DNA from: Nocardioides luti
GTDB taxonomy: Bacteria; Actinomycetota; Actinomycetes; Propionibacteriales; Nocardioidaceae
Direction of reading: 5' to 3'
DNA length: 64,000 nt
Assembly (NCBI RefSeq): GCF_014212315.1
Contig: NZ_JACKXE010000001.1
Location: forward strand, 3,038,001-3,102,000
Below the pieces are notes generated by a model. It searched no databases and was not told the DNA's origin. It worked only from the letters and a program-made list of their open reading frames with translations. Made by a program: the position numbers and the translations under genes. Positions 36,333 to 45,623 of this stretch are shown one piece after another (position 1 is the first letter of the stretch; the number at the start of each line of letters is the position of its first letter).

Positions 36333-37192
36333 CGCTGCGCCTGGGCCGGCACTCCTTCACCGACGACACGACGCTGATGATGGCGATCGTCAACCGGACC
36401 CCCGACTCGTTCTACGACCAGGGCGCGACCTGGGCCGAGGACAAGGCCTTCGAGCGGGTCGCCACCGTCGTGGAGCAGGGCGCCGAGATCGTCGACATCG
36501 GCGGCATCAAGGCCGCCCCCGGCGTCGAGATCGGCGAGGCCGAGGAGCGCGAGCGGGTCGTCGACTTCGTGGCACGCGTGCGCGAGGCGTACCCCTCCCT
36601 CGTCATCTCCGTCGACACCTGGCGCGCCTCCGTCGGCGACGCGGTCTGCCGGGCCGGCGCGGACGTCCTCAACGACGCGTGGGGCGGCGCGGACCCCGAG
36701 CTCGTCGACGTCGCGGCCCAGCACGACGTGGCGATCATCTGCACGCACACGGGCGGGGTGACGCCGCGGACCCGGCCCTACCGCCTGGAGTACGACGACG
36801 TCGTCGCGTCGGCGATCGCCGACACCACGGCGTACGCCCAGCGGGCGCTGGACGCGGGCGTCGCCCGGGAGTCGGTCGTCATCGACCCGGCCCACGACTT
36901 CGGCAAGAACACCTTCCACTCCCTCGAGCTGACCCGGCGCCTCGGCGAGATGGTCGGCACCGGCTGGCCGGTGCTGGTGTCGCTCTCCAACAAGGACTTC
37001 GTCGGCGAGACCCTCGACCGGCCGGTCGGCGAGCGGCTCCTCGGCACGCTGGCCGCGACCGCGATCTGTGCGAGCGCCGGGGCGCGGATCTACCGCGTGC
37101 ACGAGGTCGTCGAGACGCGGCAGGTCGTCGACATGGCCTGGACGATCGCCGGGCGACGGCCTCCGGCGCGGGCGATCCGGGGCCTGCAGTGA
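36329..37192 (+). CDS. folP2: Dihydropteroate synthase-type protein (FolP2-like)
   Basis: A 287-residue TIM-barrel of the DHPS family. 'MAIVNRTPDSFYDQG' is the family N-terminal motif and 'VISVDTWRA' and 'VIDPAHDFGK' line the pterin site. Coupling to gpgS makes it the equivalent of mycobacterial FolP2 (Rv1207), which is reported not to act as a true DHPS; its role is tied to the gpgS pathway or unknown. The GTG start at 36329 overlaps gpgS by GTGA, and its stop overlaps the next gene in the same way. Confidence 0.87.
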   Translation: MTLRLGRHSFTDDTTLMMAIVNRTPDSFYDQGATWAEDKAFERVATVVEQGAEIVDIGGIKAAPGVEIGEAEERERVVDFVARVREAYPSLVISVDTWRASVGDAVCRAGADVLNDAWGGADPELVDVAAQHDVAIICTHTGGVTPRTRPYRLEYDDVVASAIADTTAYAQRALDAGVARESVVIDPAHDFGKNTFHSLELTRRLGEMVGTGWPVLVSLSNKDFVGETLDRPVGERLLGTLAATAICASAGARIYRVHEVVETRQVVDMAWTIAGRRPPARAIRGLQ

Positions 37193-37725
37193 GCGGGCCG
37201 GGCGGCGTGCGCGTGGTGCTGGTGCCGGGCGTGCTGGCGCTGCTGCCGGAGTACGCCGGCCTCACCGACCCGGTCGCCGACCTGCGCGCGGCCTGCCTGG
37301 ACGCGGTGCGGTGGCTGGGCGAGCCCGGTGGCGGCATCGGCGTGCACGGCAGCCCGCAGGGGCTGCGGGTGGCGCGCTCGCTGGCGGCCGCGACCGGCGT
37401 AACGCTCGACGTGGCCCCCGAGCGCCCCGCGGCCGTCCTGGTGATGGGCAACGGCTCGGCCCGGCGCACCGAGAAGGCGCCCGGACACCTCGACCCGCGC
37501 GCCGCCGCGTTCGACGACGAGCTCGGGGCGGCGCTGCGCGACGGACAGCAGGACGCTCTTGGCACCGTGCTCGCGGACGGGCTGGCCGAGGAGCTGCTGG
37601 CCGACGTCGACGGCCTGCGCTGGCTGGCGGACAGCGTCCGCCTCGGCGCGGCGACGGTCGACCACGACGACGACCCCTTCGGGGTGCAGTACTGGGTGAT
37701 GCGATGGACGGGGGAGTGGCGATGA
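37189..37725 (+). CDS. LigB-like (class III extradiol dioxygenase fold) protein
   Basis: A 178-residue protein. 'VVLVPGVLALLPEYAGLTDPV' and 'VLVMGNGSARRTEKAPGHLD' match small actinobacterial proteins annotated as class III extradiol dioxygenase-like, a fold shared with LigB and Memo. The family's metal-binding histidines are not clearly present, so enzymatic activity is doubtful. It overlaps both neighbours by four bases, implying one translation unit with gpgS and folP2. No precise function can be given. Confidence 0.6.
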   Translation: MSGPGGVRVVLVPGVLALLPEYAGLTDPVADLRAACLDAVRWLGEPGGGIGVHGSPQGLRVARSLAAATGVTLDVAPERPAAVLVMGNGSARRTEKAPGHLDPRAAAFDDELGAALRDGQQDALGTVLADGLAEELLADVDGLRWLADSVRLGAATVDHDDDPFGVQYWVMRWTGEWR

Positions 37726-38405
37726 GGCTGCTGGTGGGGCCCGAGGGTCTCGACGCAGGACGCGAGCTGGACGACGACGACCTGCGGCGGGTGTACGCCG
37801 CCCCGTCGCAGCCGTGGCTGCGGGTCAACATGGTCAGCACGCTGGACGGCTCGGCCACGGGGTCGAGCGGGCTGAGCGGCTCGATCAACAACGACGCGGA
37901 CCACCGGGTCTTCCACACGCTGCGCGCGATGGCCGACGCGATCCTCGTGGGGGCGGGGACGGCGCGCGCCGAGGGCTACCGCCCGGGCGACACCCCGATC
38001 GTGCTGGTCAGCCGCCGCGGCGAGGTGCCCGAGAAGCTCCGGGGCGGGCCGCCCGGCTCGGTGCTGATGGCGACCGTCGCGCGCGCCGAGCACCTCGACG
38101 AGGCGCGGGAGGCGCTGGGCGAGGAGCACGTGGTCGTGGCCGGGACGCACCGCGTGGACCTGGCCGCGGTCCGCGCCGAGCTGGTCGAGCGGGGCTGGCG
38201 CGAGCTGCTCTGCGAGGGCGGGCCGCACCTGCTGCGCGACCTGCTGGACCAGGGCGTCGCCGACGAGCTGACGACCACGATCGTCCCCCGCGCGGTCGGT
38301 GGGACGCACCCGCGGATCACGGACGGCGCGCCCGTCGACGTACCCCTCCGCCTGCACGCGCTGGTCGAGGAGGACGGCACGCTGCTCGGCCGGTGGCTGG
38401 TGTAG
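37722..38405 (+). CDS. RibD C-terminal-type pyrimidine reductase family protein
   Basis: A 227-residue protein of the RibD_C/dihydrofolate-reductase fold. 'PWLRVNMVSTLDGSATGSSG' is the substrate-binding start, 'ADAILVGAGTARAEGY' the NADPH-binding segment and 'LLCEGGPHLLRDLLDQG' the closing motif. It may reduce a pyrimidine or pteridine intermediate; single-domain homologues are common in actinobacteria and not always in riboflavin synthesis. It ends the four-gene overlapping operon. Confidence 0.85.
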   Translation: MRLLVGPEGLDAGRELDDDDLRRVYAAPSQPWLRVNMVSTLDGSATGSSGLSGSINNDADHRVFHTLRAMADAILVGAGTARAEGYRPGDTPIVLVSRRGEVPEKLRGGPPGSVLMATVARAEHLDEAREALGEEHVVVAGTHRVDLAAVRAELVERGWRELLCEGGPHLLRDLLDQGVADELTTTIVPRAVGGTHPRITDGAPVDVPLRLHALVEEDGTLLGRWLV

Positions 38406-38468
38406 TCGGAGGCCCCACCTAGAGTGCAAGGGGCCCGTGCTCGAGGCGCGGGACAACGAGGGAGAGTC

Positions 38469-41108
38469 ATGTCGCGTCCACTTCGCCGCTTCGCCGCGGT
38501 GGTCACCCTGGTCCTCACCGCCGGCGCGCTCGCGCCGCTGGGGATCACCAGCGCCGGCGCCGCCGCCGACGACCAGCTGTTCCGTCCGGCGCCGTCCGTG
38601 CGGCTCGACGGCGCCAAGGTCCGGGTCAGCCCGGAGCACTACTCCGCCGTCACCGTCGACCTCGCCGGCCTGCGCACCACGCTGGGCGCCGCGCCACGCG
38701 GGCGCACCGCCGCGCCGCTGGTCCTGCGGGTCCCGACGCCGGCCGGCGGCACCGAGCGTTTCGCCGTCCGCCGCACGCAGGTGATGCAGCCGGCCCTGGC
38801 CGCCGCGCACCCCGAGCTGGCCACGTACGCCGGCCGCTCGCTAGACCACGCCGGCACCACGATCGCGCTGGACCTGACCCCGATGGGCTTCCACGCGCAG
38901 GTGCGCGGGCCGCAGGGGCAGGGCAGCTGGTACGTCGACCCGGCGTACGACCGCCGCGGCACCACCACGCACCTGGCCTACTACGCCAGCAGCGTCGAGC
39001 GCGGGCCGCAGGACTTCGTGGAGCGGGAGAGCCGCCAGGTCAGCCGCGCGGTGACCCAGCGCGCCGCGCAGCAGGCCGCCGGCCGGACGACGGCGTCGCG
39101 GACCCGCCCCGGTGGGCTGGTCAAGCAGCGGACCTACCGCCTCGCGCTGACCTCGGACCCGACGTACGCCGCCTATTTCGGCAGCGAGAACGTCCTGGCC
39201 GAGAAGGTCACGCTGATCAACCGGGTCAACCAGGTCTACAACGACGACACCGCGATCCGGCTGCAGCTCGTCGACGGCGAGGACCAGCTGAACTTCGACA
39301 CCGACGCCAAGGCCACCGGGCCGAACGGGCCCTGCGGCGAGAACGCCTGCTTCACGGCCAAGCAGCTCGCGGCCTGCGACATCGGCACGCTGGGGCGCAA
39401 CCGGACCGTGCTCGGCGAGCTGATCGGCGCCGGCAACTACGACATCGGGCACATCGTGCTCGGCGTCAACGGCGGCGGCGTCGCGTGGCTCGGCGTCGTC
39501 GGCGCGGACTACAAGGCGGGCGGCTGCACGGGCCTGCCGCAGCCGCAGGGCGACTTCATGGCGCTCGACTACGTCGCGCACGAGATGGGCCACCAGTTCG
39601 ACGGGAACCACACGTTCAACGGCGTCCAGTACGCCTGCGGCGGGCCCAACCGGGCCGGCGGCGCGTCGGTCGAGCCGGGCTCGGGGTCGTCGATCATGGC
39701 GTACGCCGGCATCTGCCTGCAGGACGACCTGCAGCCGCACACGGACCCGTACTTCTCCCAGCGCACCATCGCCGAGGTGTCGTCGTACACCACCCGCGCG
39801 CTGCGGCCCGTCGCCGAGGTGCAGAACGTCTCGCTCGCGGGCTTCGACACCGACGGCGAGACGATCTCGCTGGCCTACGGCACCGGGGGCGGCACGCCCG
39901 TCACCCTGACCCGGGGCGTCGACTACGACGCCGCGCACCTCGAGGCCGCCATCGAGGCGCAGACCGGGCGCGACGTGACCGTCGTCGGCTGGGGCTACGA
40001 CCCGATGGGGTCCTACCGGTCCTACCCCGCGAAGAAGACGCTGCCGAACGACACCGGCTTCCAGGTGATCTTCTCGCCCAAGCTGCTGCCGCGGGGTGCG
40101 CCGGCCGACTCGGTCGACATGGCGCCGCTGCAGGTCACCAGCACCAGCCCGGGCGTCAGCACGCACGTCGCGGAGACCGCCCGCGGCGGGCCGGCGGGCA
40201 ACGCCGGCAACACGGTCGTCGAGACCGCCAACCACGCGCCGGTCGTCAGCGCGCCGGCGAACAGGACGATCCCGCGGCAGACGCCGTTCCGGCTGACCGG
40301 TCGCGGCATCGACCCCGACGGCGACGCGCTGACCTACCTCTGGGAGCAGAACGACATCGGCCGGGCCGGCCAGGGCACCAAGCTGGTCAGCAACACCAAG
40401 GTCTGGGGGCCGCTGTTCCGGGTCTTCGGCACCTACGCCGACGTCTCGGACGAGGCCACCCAGCAGACGCCGTCGCCCGGCGAGAACACCGCCACCGGCA
40501 GCCCGACGCGGGTGTTCCCCGACCTGAAGCAGGTCCTGGCCAACAACACCAACGCCAAGGACGGCACCTGCCCGCGCGTCGCCCCGCCGGGGGACGTGTC
40601 GACCTACACGCCGGTCAAGCGGCGCATCGTCAACTGCTTCTCGGAGTTCCTCCCGACCGGCGACTACCGCGGTCGGCGCGGGACCAGCGCGAAGCACCCG
40701 GCCATGCACTTCCGCCTGACCGCCCGCGACGGCTTCGCCGACGGGGGCGGCACGGCGCACGACGACGTGCGGCTGCGGATCTCGCGCACCGCCGGGCCGT
40801 TCCTCGTGACGTCCCAGCGGGCCAAGGGCACCAGCGTCCGGGCCGGGAAGCCGATGTCGGTGACCTGGAAGGTCAACGGCACCCGGCCGCTCGCCGCCCG
40901 GGTGCGGATCCTGCTGTCCACCGACGGCGGGTCCACCTGGTCCACGGTCCTCACCCCGGGCACGGCCAACGACGGGTCGGCCCGGGTGCAGCTCCCGCGC
41001 GACGCGACGAGCCGCGCGCGGATCATGGTCGAGGCGGTCGACAACTACTTCTTCGACGTCAACGACCGGGACTTCCGGATCCGGGCGCGTGGGGGGTCGC
41101 GGGGCTGA
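38469..41108 (+). CDS. Secreted reprolysin-like metzincin metalloprotease
   Basis: An 879-residue exported protein. The signal peptide 'FAAVVTLVLTAGALAPLG' ends near AGAA-ADD (about residue 35), followed by a propeptide region. The zinc site HEMGHQFDGNH at residues 371-381 is HExxHxxxxxH, and 'SIMAYAGICL' near 411 is the Met-turn. Cysteines in the catalytic domain ('CGENACFTAKQLAAC') suggest disulfides. The C-terminal 400 residues hold Ig/cadherin-like repeats ('NHAPVVSAPANRTIPRQTPF', 'DPDGDALTYLWEQND') and a final beta-sandwich ('GKPMSVTWKVNGTRP'). It probably degrades extracellular protein. Neighbours are unrelated. Confidence 0.92.
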   Translation: MSRPLRRFAAVVTLVLTAGALAPLGITSAGAAADDQLFRPAPSVRLDGAKVRVSPEHYSAVTVDLAGLRTTLGAAPRGRTAAPLVLRVPTPAGGTERFAVRRTQVMQPALAAAHPELATYAGRSLDHAGTTIALDLTPMGFHAQVRGPQGQGSWYVDPAYDRRGTTTHLAYYASSVERGPQDFVERESRQVSRAVTQRAAQQAAGRTTASRTRPGGLVKQRTYRLALTSDPTYAAYFGSENVLAEKVTLINRVNQVYNDDTAIRLQLVDGEDQLNFDTDAKATGPNGPCGENACFTAKQLAACDIGTLGRNRTVLGELIGAGNYDIGHIVLGVNGGGVAWLGVVGADYKAGGCTGLPQPQGDFMALDYVAHEMGHQFDGNHTFNGVQYACGGPNRAGGASVEPGSGSSIMAYAGICLQDDLQPHTDPYFSQRTIAEVSSYTTRALRPVAEVQNVSLAGFDTDGETISLAYGTGGGTPVTLTRGVDYDAAHLEAAIEAQTGRDVTVVGWGYDPMGSYRSYPAKKTLPNDTGFQVIFSPKLLPRGAPADSVDMAPLQVTSTSPGVSTHVAETARGGPAGNAGNTVVETANHAPVVSAPANRTIPRQTPFRLTGRGIDPDGDALTYLWEQNDIGRAGQGTKLVSNTKVWGPLFRVFGTYADVSDEATQQTPSPGENTATGSPTRVFPDLKQVLANNTNAKDGTCPRVAPPGDVSTYTPVKRRIVNCFSEFLPTGDYRGRRGTSAKHPAMHFRLTARDGFADGGGTAHDDVRLRISRTAGPFLVTSQRAKGTSVRAGKPMSVTWKVNGTRPLAARVRILLSTDGGSTWSTVLTPGTANDGSARVQLPRDATSRARIMVEAVDNYFFDVNDRDFRIRARGGSRG

Positions 41109-41173
41109 GCGGGCCCTCCCCCGGGGCGGTGCCGGCCGCGGGCGCACCGGCGGGGCGCCGTACCCTCGCGGTC

Positions 41174-41941
41174 GTGACCGACGAGCTCTCCATCGCCCGC
41201 ACCGACGGCGTCGTCGAGGTGACCTTTGACCGGCCGCACCGGCACAACGCCTTCACGACGGCGATGTACGCCGGGATGCGCGAGCTGTGCGCGGAGCTGG
41301 CGACCGACACCTCGGTGAAGGTGCTGGTGCTGCGGGGTGCCGGCGGGCGGGCCTTCGCGGCCGGCAACGAGATCACGGACTTCCTGGCGAACGACGCGGT
41401 GCCGTACGAGAACTGGATCCGCGAGCTCCTCGACGCCCTCTTCGCCCTGCCCCAGGTGACGATCGCGGCCGTCGACGGGGTCTGCGTCGGCGGCGGGCTG
41501 GCCGTGGCGACGCACTGCGACCTGCGGGTGGCGACCGCGCACTCGCGCTTCGGCTACCCGATCGCGCGCACGCTCGGCAACGCGCTGTCGGCGTCGATCG
41601 TCTACCGCTGCGCCGCGGTCTTCGGGGAGTCGCTCACCCGCGAGATGCTGCTGACCTCGCGGCTGACCACGGCCGAGCGGGCGTACGCCGTGGGCGCGCT
41701 GATGTCGGTCAGCGACGACGGCCCCGGCCTCGACGCCGAGCTCGCCTCGGTGGTCGACGGGCTGCGGCACGCGTCCGGGGTCACCCTGCGCGCCACGAAG
41801 CGCCAGCTGCTGGCCCGCGCCCGGCTCCTCGAGGCGAACCCGGACTTCGACGAGGAGCTCCTGCACGAGGTCTACGGCGGCCCCGACTTCGCCGAGGGCG
41901 TCCGCGCCTTCGTGGCCAAGGAGAAGCCCGCCTTCGAGTGA
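41174..41941 (+). CDS. Enoyl-CoA hydratase/isomerase family protein
   Basis: A 255-residue crotonase-fold enzyme. 'VEVTFDRPHRHNAFTTAM' is the N-terminal CoA-binding segment, 'GRAFAAGNEITDF' the first oxyanion-hole strand and 'AAVDGVCVGGGLAVATHCDL' region the second. At the usual catalytic positions the residues are not the standard Glu/Glu pair, so the reaction (hydration, isomerisation or other) cannot be told. The GTG at 41174 fits the family. It converges on an acyl-CoA synthetase gene. Confidence 0.87.
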   Translation: MTDELSIARTDGVVEVTFDRPHRHNAFTTAMYAGMRELCAELATDTSVKVLVLRGAGGRAFAAGNEITDFLANDAVPYENWIRELLDALFALPQVTIAAVDGVCVGGGLAVATHCDLRVATAHSRFGYPIARTLGNALSASIVYRCAAVFGESLTREMLLTSRLTTAERAYAVGALMSVSDDGPGLDAELASVVDGLRHASGVTLRATKRQLLARARLLEANPDFDEELLHEVYGGPDFAEGVRAFVAKEKPAFE

Positions 41942-41943
41942 GC

Positions 41944-42025
41944 CCGGGGGGCGGATAGTCCGCCACGAATACGTCTGCCGGGGCGGCGATGGACGACAAG
42001 TTCGTGGCGGACTATCCCGCCCGGG
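41944..42025. repeat. Long inverted repeat between convergent genes
   Basis: The left arm ends GGATAGTCCGCCACGAA (to 41969) and the right arm begins TTCGTGGCGGACTATCC (from 42001). With flanking CCCGG...CCGGG bases the arms are about 25 bp and differ by a short indel, around a 31-base loop. It fills the gap between two convergent genes and could terminate transcription both ways, or be a dispersed mobile palindrome. Confidence 0.8.
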
Positions 42026-42038
42026 CGTCCGGCCGGGC

Positions 42039-43616
42039 TCAGTCGGCCGCCAGGTCGGCGTGCTCGTCGCGCAGGGTGCGCTTGACGATCTTGCCGCTGG
42101 GGTTCTTGGGGAGGGCGTCGACGACCACGACGTACTTCGGGGTCTTGTAGCCCGCGAGCACGCTGCGGCCGTGCTCCATCACCTGCTCGGGAGTCAGCGT
42201 GACCCCCTCCTTGGGGACGACGGCGGCGGCGACGGCCTCGACCCAGCGGGGGTGGCTGATGCCGAAGACGGCGACCTCGGCGACCCCGTCGAGGAGGTAG
42301 AGCGCCTCCTCGACCTCGCGGCTGGCGACGTTCTCGCCGCCCGTCTTGATCATGTCCTTCTTGCGGTCCACGACGTAGAGGCGGCCGTCGTCGTCGACGT
42401 AGCCCAGGTCGCCGGAGTGGAACCAGCCGTTGCGGAACGCCTCGGCGGTCTTGGCCTCGTCGTGGTGGTAGCCCAGCGTGGCGTGCGGGGAGCGGTGCAC
42501 GATCTCGCCGACGGTGCCGGCGGGCACGTCGACGTCCTCGTCGTCGACGATCCGGGTCTCGACGTTGAGCGCCGGTCGGCCGGCGGAGCCGGCGTGCGAG
42601 AGCTGCTCGGACGGGCCGAGGATCGTGGCCAGCGGGGCCATCTCGGTCTGGCCGTAGAAGTTCCACAGGTCGACGTCGGGCAGCCGCTCACGCATCTCCT
42701 TGAGCACCTCGACCGGCATCGCGGACGCGCCGTAGTAGCCCTTGCGCAGCGACGACAGGTCGGCCGAGGCGAAGGCGGGGGAGCGCAGCAGCCCGATCCA
42801 GACCGTGGGCGGTGCGAAGAACTTCGTGATCCGGTGCTCCTCGATCGCGGCGAGGACGGCGGCCGGGTCGGGGCCGGGCAGGATCACCGAGGTCGCGCCG
42901 AGGTAGACGTCGACGCCGAGGAAGCAGTCGAGCTGCGCGCAGTGGTAGAGCGGCAGCGTGTGCAGCTCGACGTCGTCGGCGCTCATCGAGCCGTCGACGA
43001 CGCAGGAGACGTACTGCCACAGCAGCGCCCGGCTCGTCAGCAGCGCGCCCTTGGGGCGCGACTCGGTGCCGGAGGTGAACATCATCCGCACCGGGTCGTC
43101 GTCGGCCACGTCGACCACCGGAGGGGTCCCGTCGTGGTCGAACCACTCCTGCGCGTCCCGCCAGCCGTCGGGCACCTCGCCGCCCGCCAGCCGGATCACC
43201 GCCCGCGGCCCGACCGTCCCGCCGGACGCCGCCAGCGCCTGCTCGGCGACCGGGAGCAGCGCGTCCTCGACCAGGAACGCCTTCGCGGCGCTGTGGTCGA
43301 GGATGAAGGCGATCTCCGCGCCCCCGAGCATGAAGTTGACCGGCACCAGGACGACGCCGACCCGCGCGGCGGCGAAGTTCAGCACGGCGTACTGCCAGCA
43401 GTTGTGCGACAGCAGCGCGAGCCGGTCGCCCTTCGCCAGGCCCGCGTCGGCGATCGCCGCGGCCGCACGGTCGACGGCGGCGTCGAGCCCGGCGAAGGTC
43501 AGGGTGACGTCGCCGTCGATGACCGCGGGCTTGTCGGGGAAGCGCCGGGCCGTACGCCGGGGGAGGTCGCCCAGCGCGTGCTGGCGGGCCTGCTGGACGC
43601 GTGCGTCGGTCGTCAT
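42039..43616 (-). CDS. AMP-dependent acyl-CoA synthetase
   Basis: A 525-residue ANL-superfamily ligase that activates a fatty or aromatic acid to its CoA thioester through an acyl-AMP. 'MMFTSGTESRPKGALLTSRA' is the P-loop region (T-S-G-T-E-x-x-P-K-G), 'NFYGQTEMAP' the A5 motif, 'GDLGYVDDDGRLYVVDRKKD' the A7/A8 hinge and 'KNPSGKIVKRTLR' the A10 lysine. Substrate cannot be told. It faces the enoyl-CoA hydratase and diverges from an MFS gene, suggesting an acyl-CoA degradation group. Confidence 0.93.
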   Translation of the reverse strand: MTTDARVQQARQHALGDLPRRTARRFPDKPAVIDGDVTLTFAGLDAAVDRAAAAIADAGLAKGDRLALLSHNCWQYAVLNFAAARVGVVLVPVNFMLGGAEIAFILDHSAAKAFLVEDALLPVAEQALAASGGTVGPRAVIRLAGGEVPDGWRDAQEWFDHDGTPPVVDVADDDPVRMMFTSGTESRPKGALLTSRALLWQYVSCVVDGSMSADDVELHTLPLYHCAQLDCFLGVDVYLGATSVILPGPDPAAVLAAIEEHRITKFFAPPTVWIGLLRSPAFASADLSSLRKGYYGASAMPVEVLKEMRERLPDVDLWNFYGQTEMAPLATILGPSEQLSHAGSAGRPALNVETRIVDDEDVDVPAGTVGEIVHRSPHATLGYHHDEAKTAEAFRNGWFHSGDLGYVDDDGRLYVVDRKKDMIKTGGENVASREVEEALYLLDGVAEVAVFGISHPRWVEAVAAAVVPKEGVTLTPEQVMEHGRSVLAGYKTPKYVVVVDALPKNPSGKIVKRTLRDEHADLAAD

Positions 43617-43667
43617 GGGGCGAGGGTAGGACGGAATGGTTGGTCCGTGGTGGGTGTTGGGGACCCC

Positions 43668-45020
43668 ATGACGTCACCGACCCCGACCCGGACCGATGAC
43701 GACTCCCGACGGGTCTCGGTGCTCCTCGGGCTGCTCTTCGGCCTCGCCGGCATGGGCTCGTCCTCCGCGGCGATCGCGCTGCCGCTGCTCGGCGACGACC
43801 TCGGTGTCGGCGTCGGTCAGGGCGCCTGGACGATCAGCCTCTACGCCCTGATGCTCGCGGTCACGACCGCGGTCTACGGGCGGGTCTCCGACCTCGTCGG
43901 CATCCGGATCCCGCTGCTGGTCGGCATCGGCCTGATGACCGGCGGCGCGCTGATGGCGGCGTTCGCCCCGACGTTCGGCGTGCTGCTCGTCGCCCGCCTC
44001 GTCCAGGGCGCCGGGGCCGCCGCCGTGCCGACGCTCGGCGTGGCGGTGCTCAGCGGAAGGTACGACGGCGCGACCCGTGGCCTGGCGCTCGGCCGGCTGG
44101 CGGGCTACGCCGCCGCCGTCAGCTGCCTGGGCCCGCTGACCGGCGGGCTGGTCGAGCACGCCTTCGGGTGGCGCGCCGTGATGGCCCTGCCGATCCTCGG
44201 GGTCCTGGTGATCCCGTTCCTGTGGCGCGCGCTGACCGGCGAGGGCACCGGCGCCAGCCTCGACATCCTCGGCGCTGTCCTGGTGGCCGGGACCGCCGCC
44301 GGGCTGGTGCTGTTGGTGCAGTCGCCCTCGACGGGCGCCACCGTCGCCATCGCCGGCGTGCTCCTCCTGGTGCTCGGCGCCCCGGCGGTGGCCCTGCGCG
44401 TCCGCAGGCGCCCGCACGGCTTCCTGCCGCTCACCGTCATCCGCAACGCCACCGTCGTGCGCAGCGCGCTGGCCGCGGCCGCCGTGCCCGCCGCGTGGTT
44501 CGCGCTGCTCATCGCCGTGCCCGCGGTGCTGGTCGGCGACGGCTGGCAGGCCTGGCAGGTCGGGCTGCTGCTGGTCCCGAGCGCCCTGGTCGCGCTCGGC
44601 GTGCCGCGGGTGGCCGGCCCGCTGCTGGACCGGATCGGCTCCGGCCCCTCGCTCGCGGTCGCGGGCGTCATCGCCTCGGTGGCGCTCGTGCTGGCGTCGT
44701 TCGGCGCGGCGATCGTCTCGTCGGTCGTGCTGGGCGTCGCGGTCGTCCTGGTGACGATCGCCTTCGGCCTCGGTCAGCCCTCGCTCAGCGCCGCGGTCGG
44801 CCAGGCCGTGCACGAGGACGTGCGCGGCGTGGCCCTGGGCGTCGCCACCCTGCTGTTCCTGGTCGGCGGCAGCGTCGGCTCGGCGGTCGTGGGCGGGCTC
44901 GGCGGGGTGATCGGCATCGACCGGAGCCTCGCGCTGCTCGCCGTGCTCCCGCTGCTCGGGCTGGTCGCGCTGCTCCCGGAGCTGCGCGGACTGCGCCGCC
45001 CGGCCGCCGACGCCGCCTGA
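43668..45020 (+). CDS. MFS transporter, drug-efflux type
   Basis: A 450-residue transporter with fourteen or so hydrophobic segments. 'VYGRVSDLVGIRIPLLVGI' is the loop 2-3 signature (G-x-x-x-D-x-x-G) and 'LVARLVQGAGAAAVPTLGVAVL' resembles motif C of proton-coupled exporters. The ATG at 43668 is selected; the frame stays open upstream across the opposite-strand ligase. The substrate is unknown; export of a small organic compound is likely. Confidence 0.88.
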   Translation: MTSPTPTRTDDDSRRVSVLLGLLFGLAGMGSSSAAIALPLLGDDLGVGVGQGAWTISLYALMLAVTTAVYGRVSDLVGIRIPLLVGIGLMTGGALMAAFAPTFGVLLVARLVQGAGAAAVPTLGVAVLSGRYDGATRGLALGRLAGYAAAVSCLGPLTGGLVEHAFGWRAVMALPILGVLVIPFLWRALTGEGTGASLDILGAVLVAGTAAGLVLLVQSPSTGATVAIAGVLLLVLGAPAVALRVRRRPHGFLPLTVIRNATVVRSALAAAAVPAAWFALLIAVPAVLVGDGWQAWQVGLLLVPSALVALGVPRVAGPLLDRIGSGPSLAVAGVIASVALVLASFGAAIVSSVVLGVAVVLVTIAFGLGQPSLSAAVGQAVHEDVRGVALGVATLLFLVGGSVGSAVVGGLGGVIGIDRSLALLAVLPLLGLVALLPELRGLRRPAADAA

Positions 45021-45030
45021 CCGGGAGCGG

Positions 45031-45531
45031 TCAGCGCAGGGCCATCGTGCCCGACAGCTCGGGGGTCCAGTCGAGGCCGGCGTGCTCGGCGATCTTGGCG
45101 TCCATCGCGGCGGCGACGTCGTCGGGCCACGGGCTGGTCCGGCGGGTCTCCATCGAGATGTGCACGAAGATCTCCTCCATCGCGTAGCTCACGCGCTGGT
45201 GGGACTCGTCGAGCAGGAAGACCAGCACGTGCGCGGCGCGCTCGGAGCGGCCGAGGAAGCGCACCCGGGCGGACATCCGGTCGCCGGTGCGCAGCTCGTG
45301 CAGGTAGGTCAGGTGGTGCTCGACCGAGAAGCAGGCCTGCCCGGCCGAGGTCGGCCAGTTCTGCGGGATCCCGAGCTCGACGAGCGACTCGTCGAGCCCC
45401 TCGCTGGCGATGCCGAGGTAGTGGCGGACGTTGAGGTGCCCGTTGATGTCCTCGAAGGCCACGGGGACGGGCTGCTCGGCGAAGGCCGGGAGGCCGACGA
45501 TCTGGTCGTAGGTCGGCTGGTGGGTGCTCAC
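45031..45531 (-). CDS. Hotdog-fold acyl-CoA thioesterase
   Basis: A 166-residue 4-hydroxybenzoyl-CoA-thioesterase-like protein. 'VAFEDINGHLNVRHYLGIASE' contains the Asp/Asn-x-x-x-H-x-N active-site pattern, and 'HHLTYLHELRTGDRM' and 'VSYAMEEIFVHIS' are core strands. It would hydrolyse acyl-CoA esters, agreeing with the nearby ligase and hydratase. The GTG at 45531 is used; residues encoded further upstream look non-coding. It converges on the MFS gene with a 10-base gap. Confidence 0.87.
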   Translation of the reverse strand: MSTHQPTYDQIVGLPAFAEQPVPVAFEDINGHLNVRHYLGIASEGLDESLVELGIPQNWPTSAGQACFSVEHHLTYLHELRTGDRMSARVRFLGRSERAAHVLVFLLDESHQRVSYAMEEIFVHISMETRRTSPWPDDVAAAMDAKIAEHAGLDWTPELSGTMALR

Positions 45532-45623
45532 GGTCGCTGAGGATACGGCGCCCGGTCCGCGCGACCCGCCACGGGTTCGGGTGTTGTGCCTCGGCACACT
45601 CCCGTGACCCCTACCGTTGGCGG

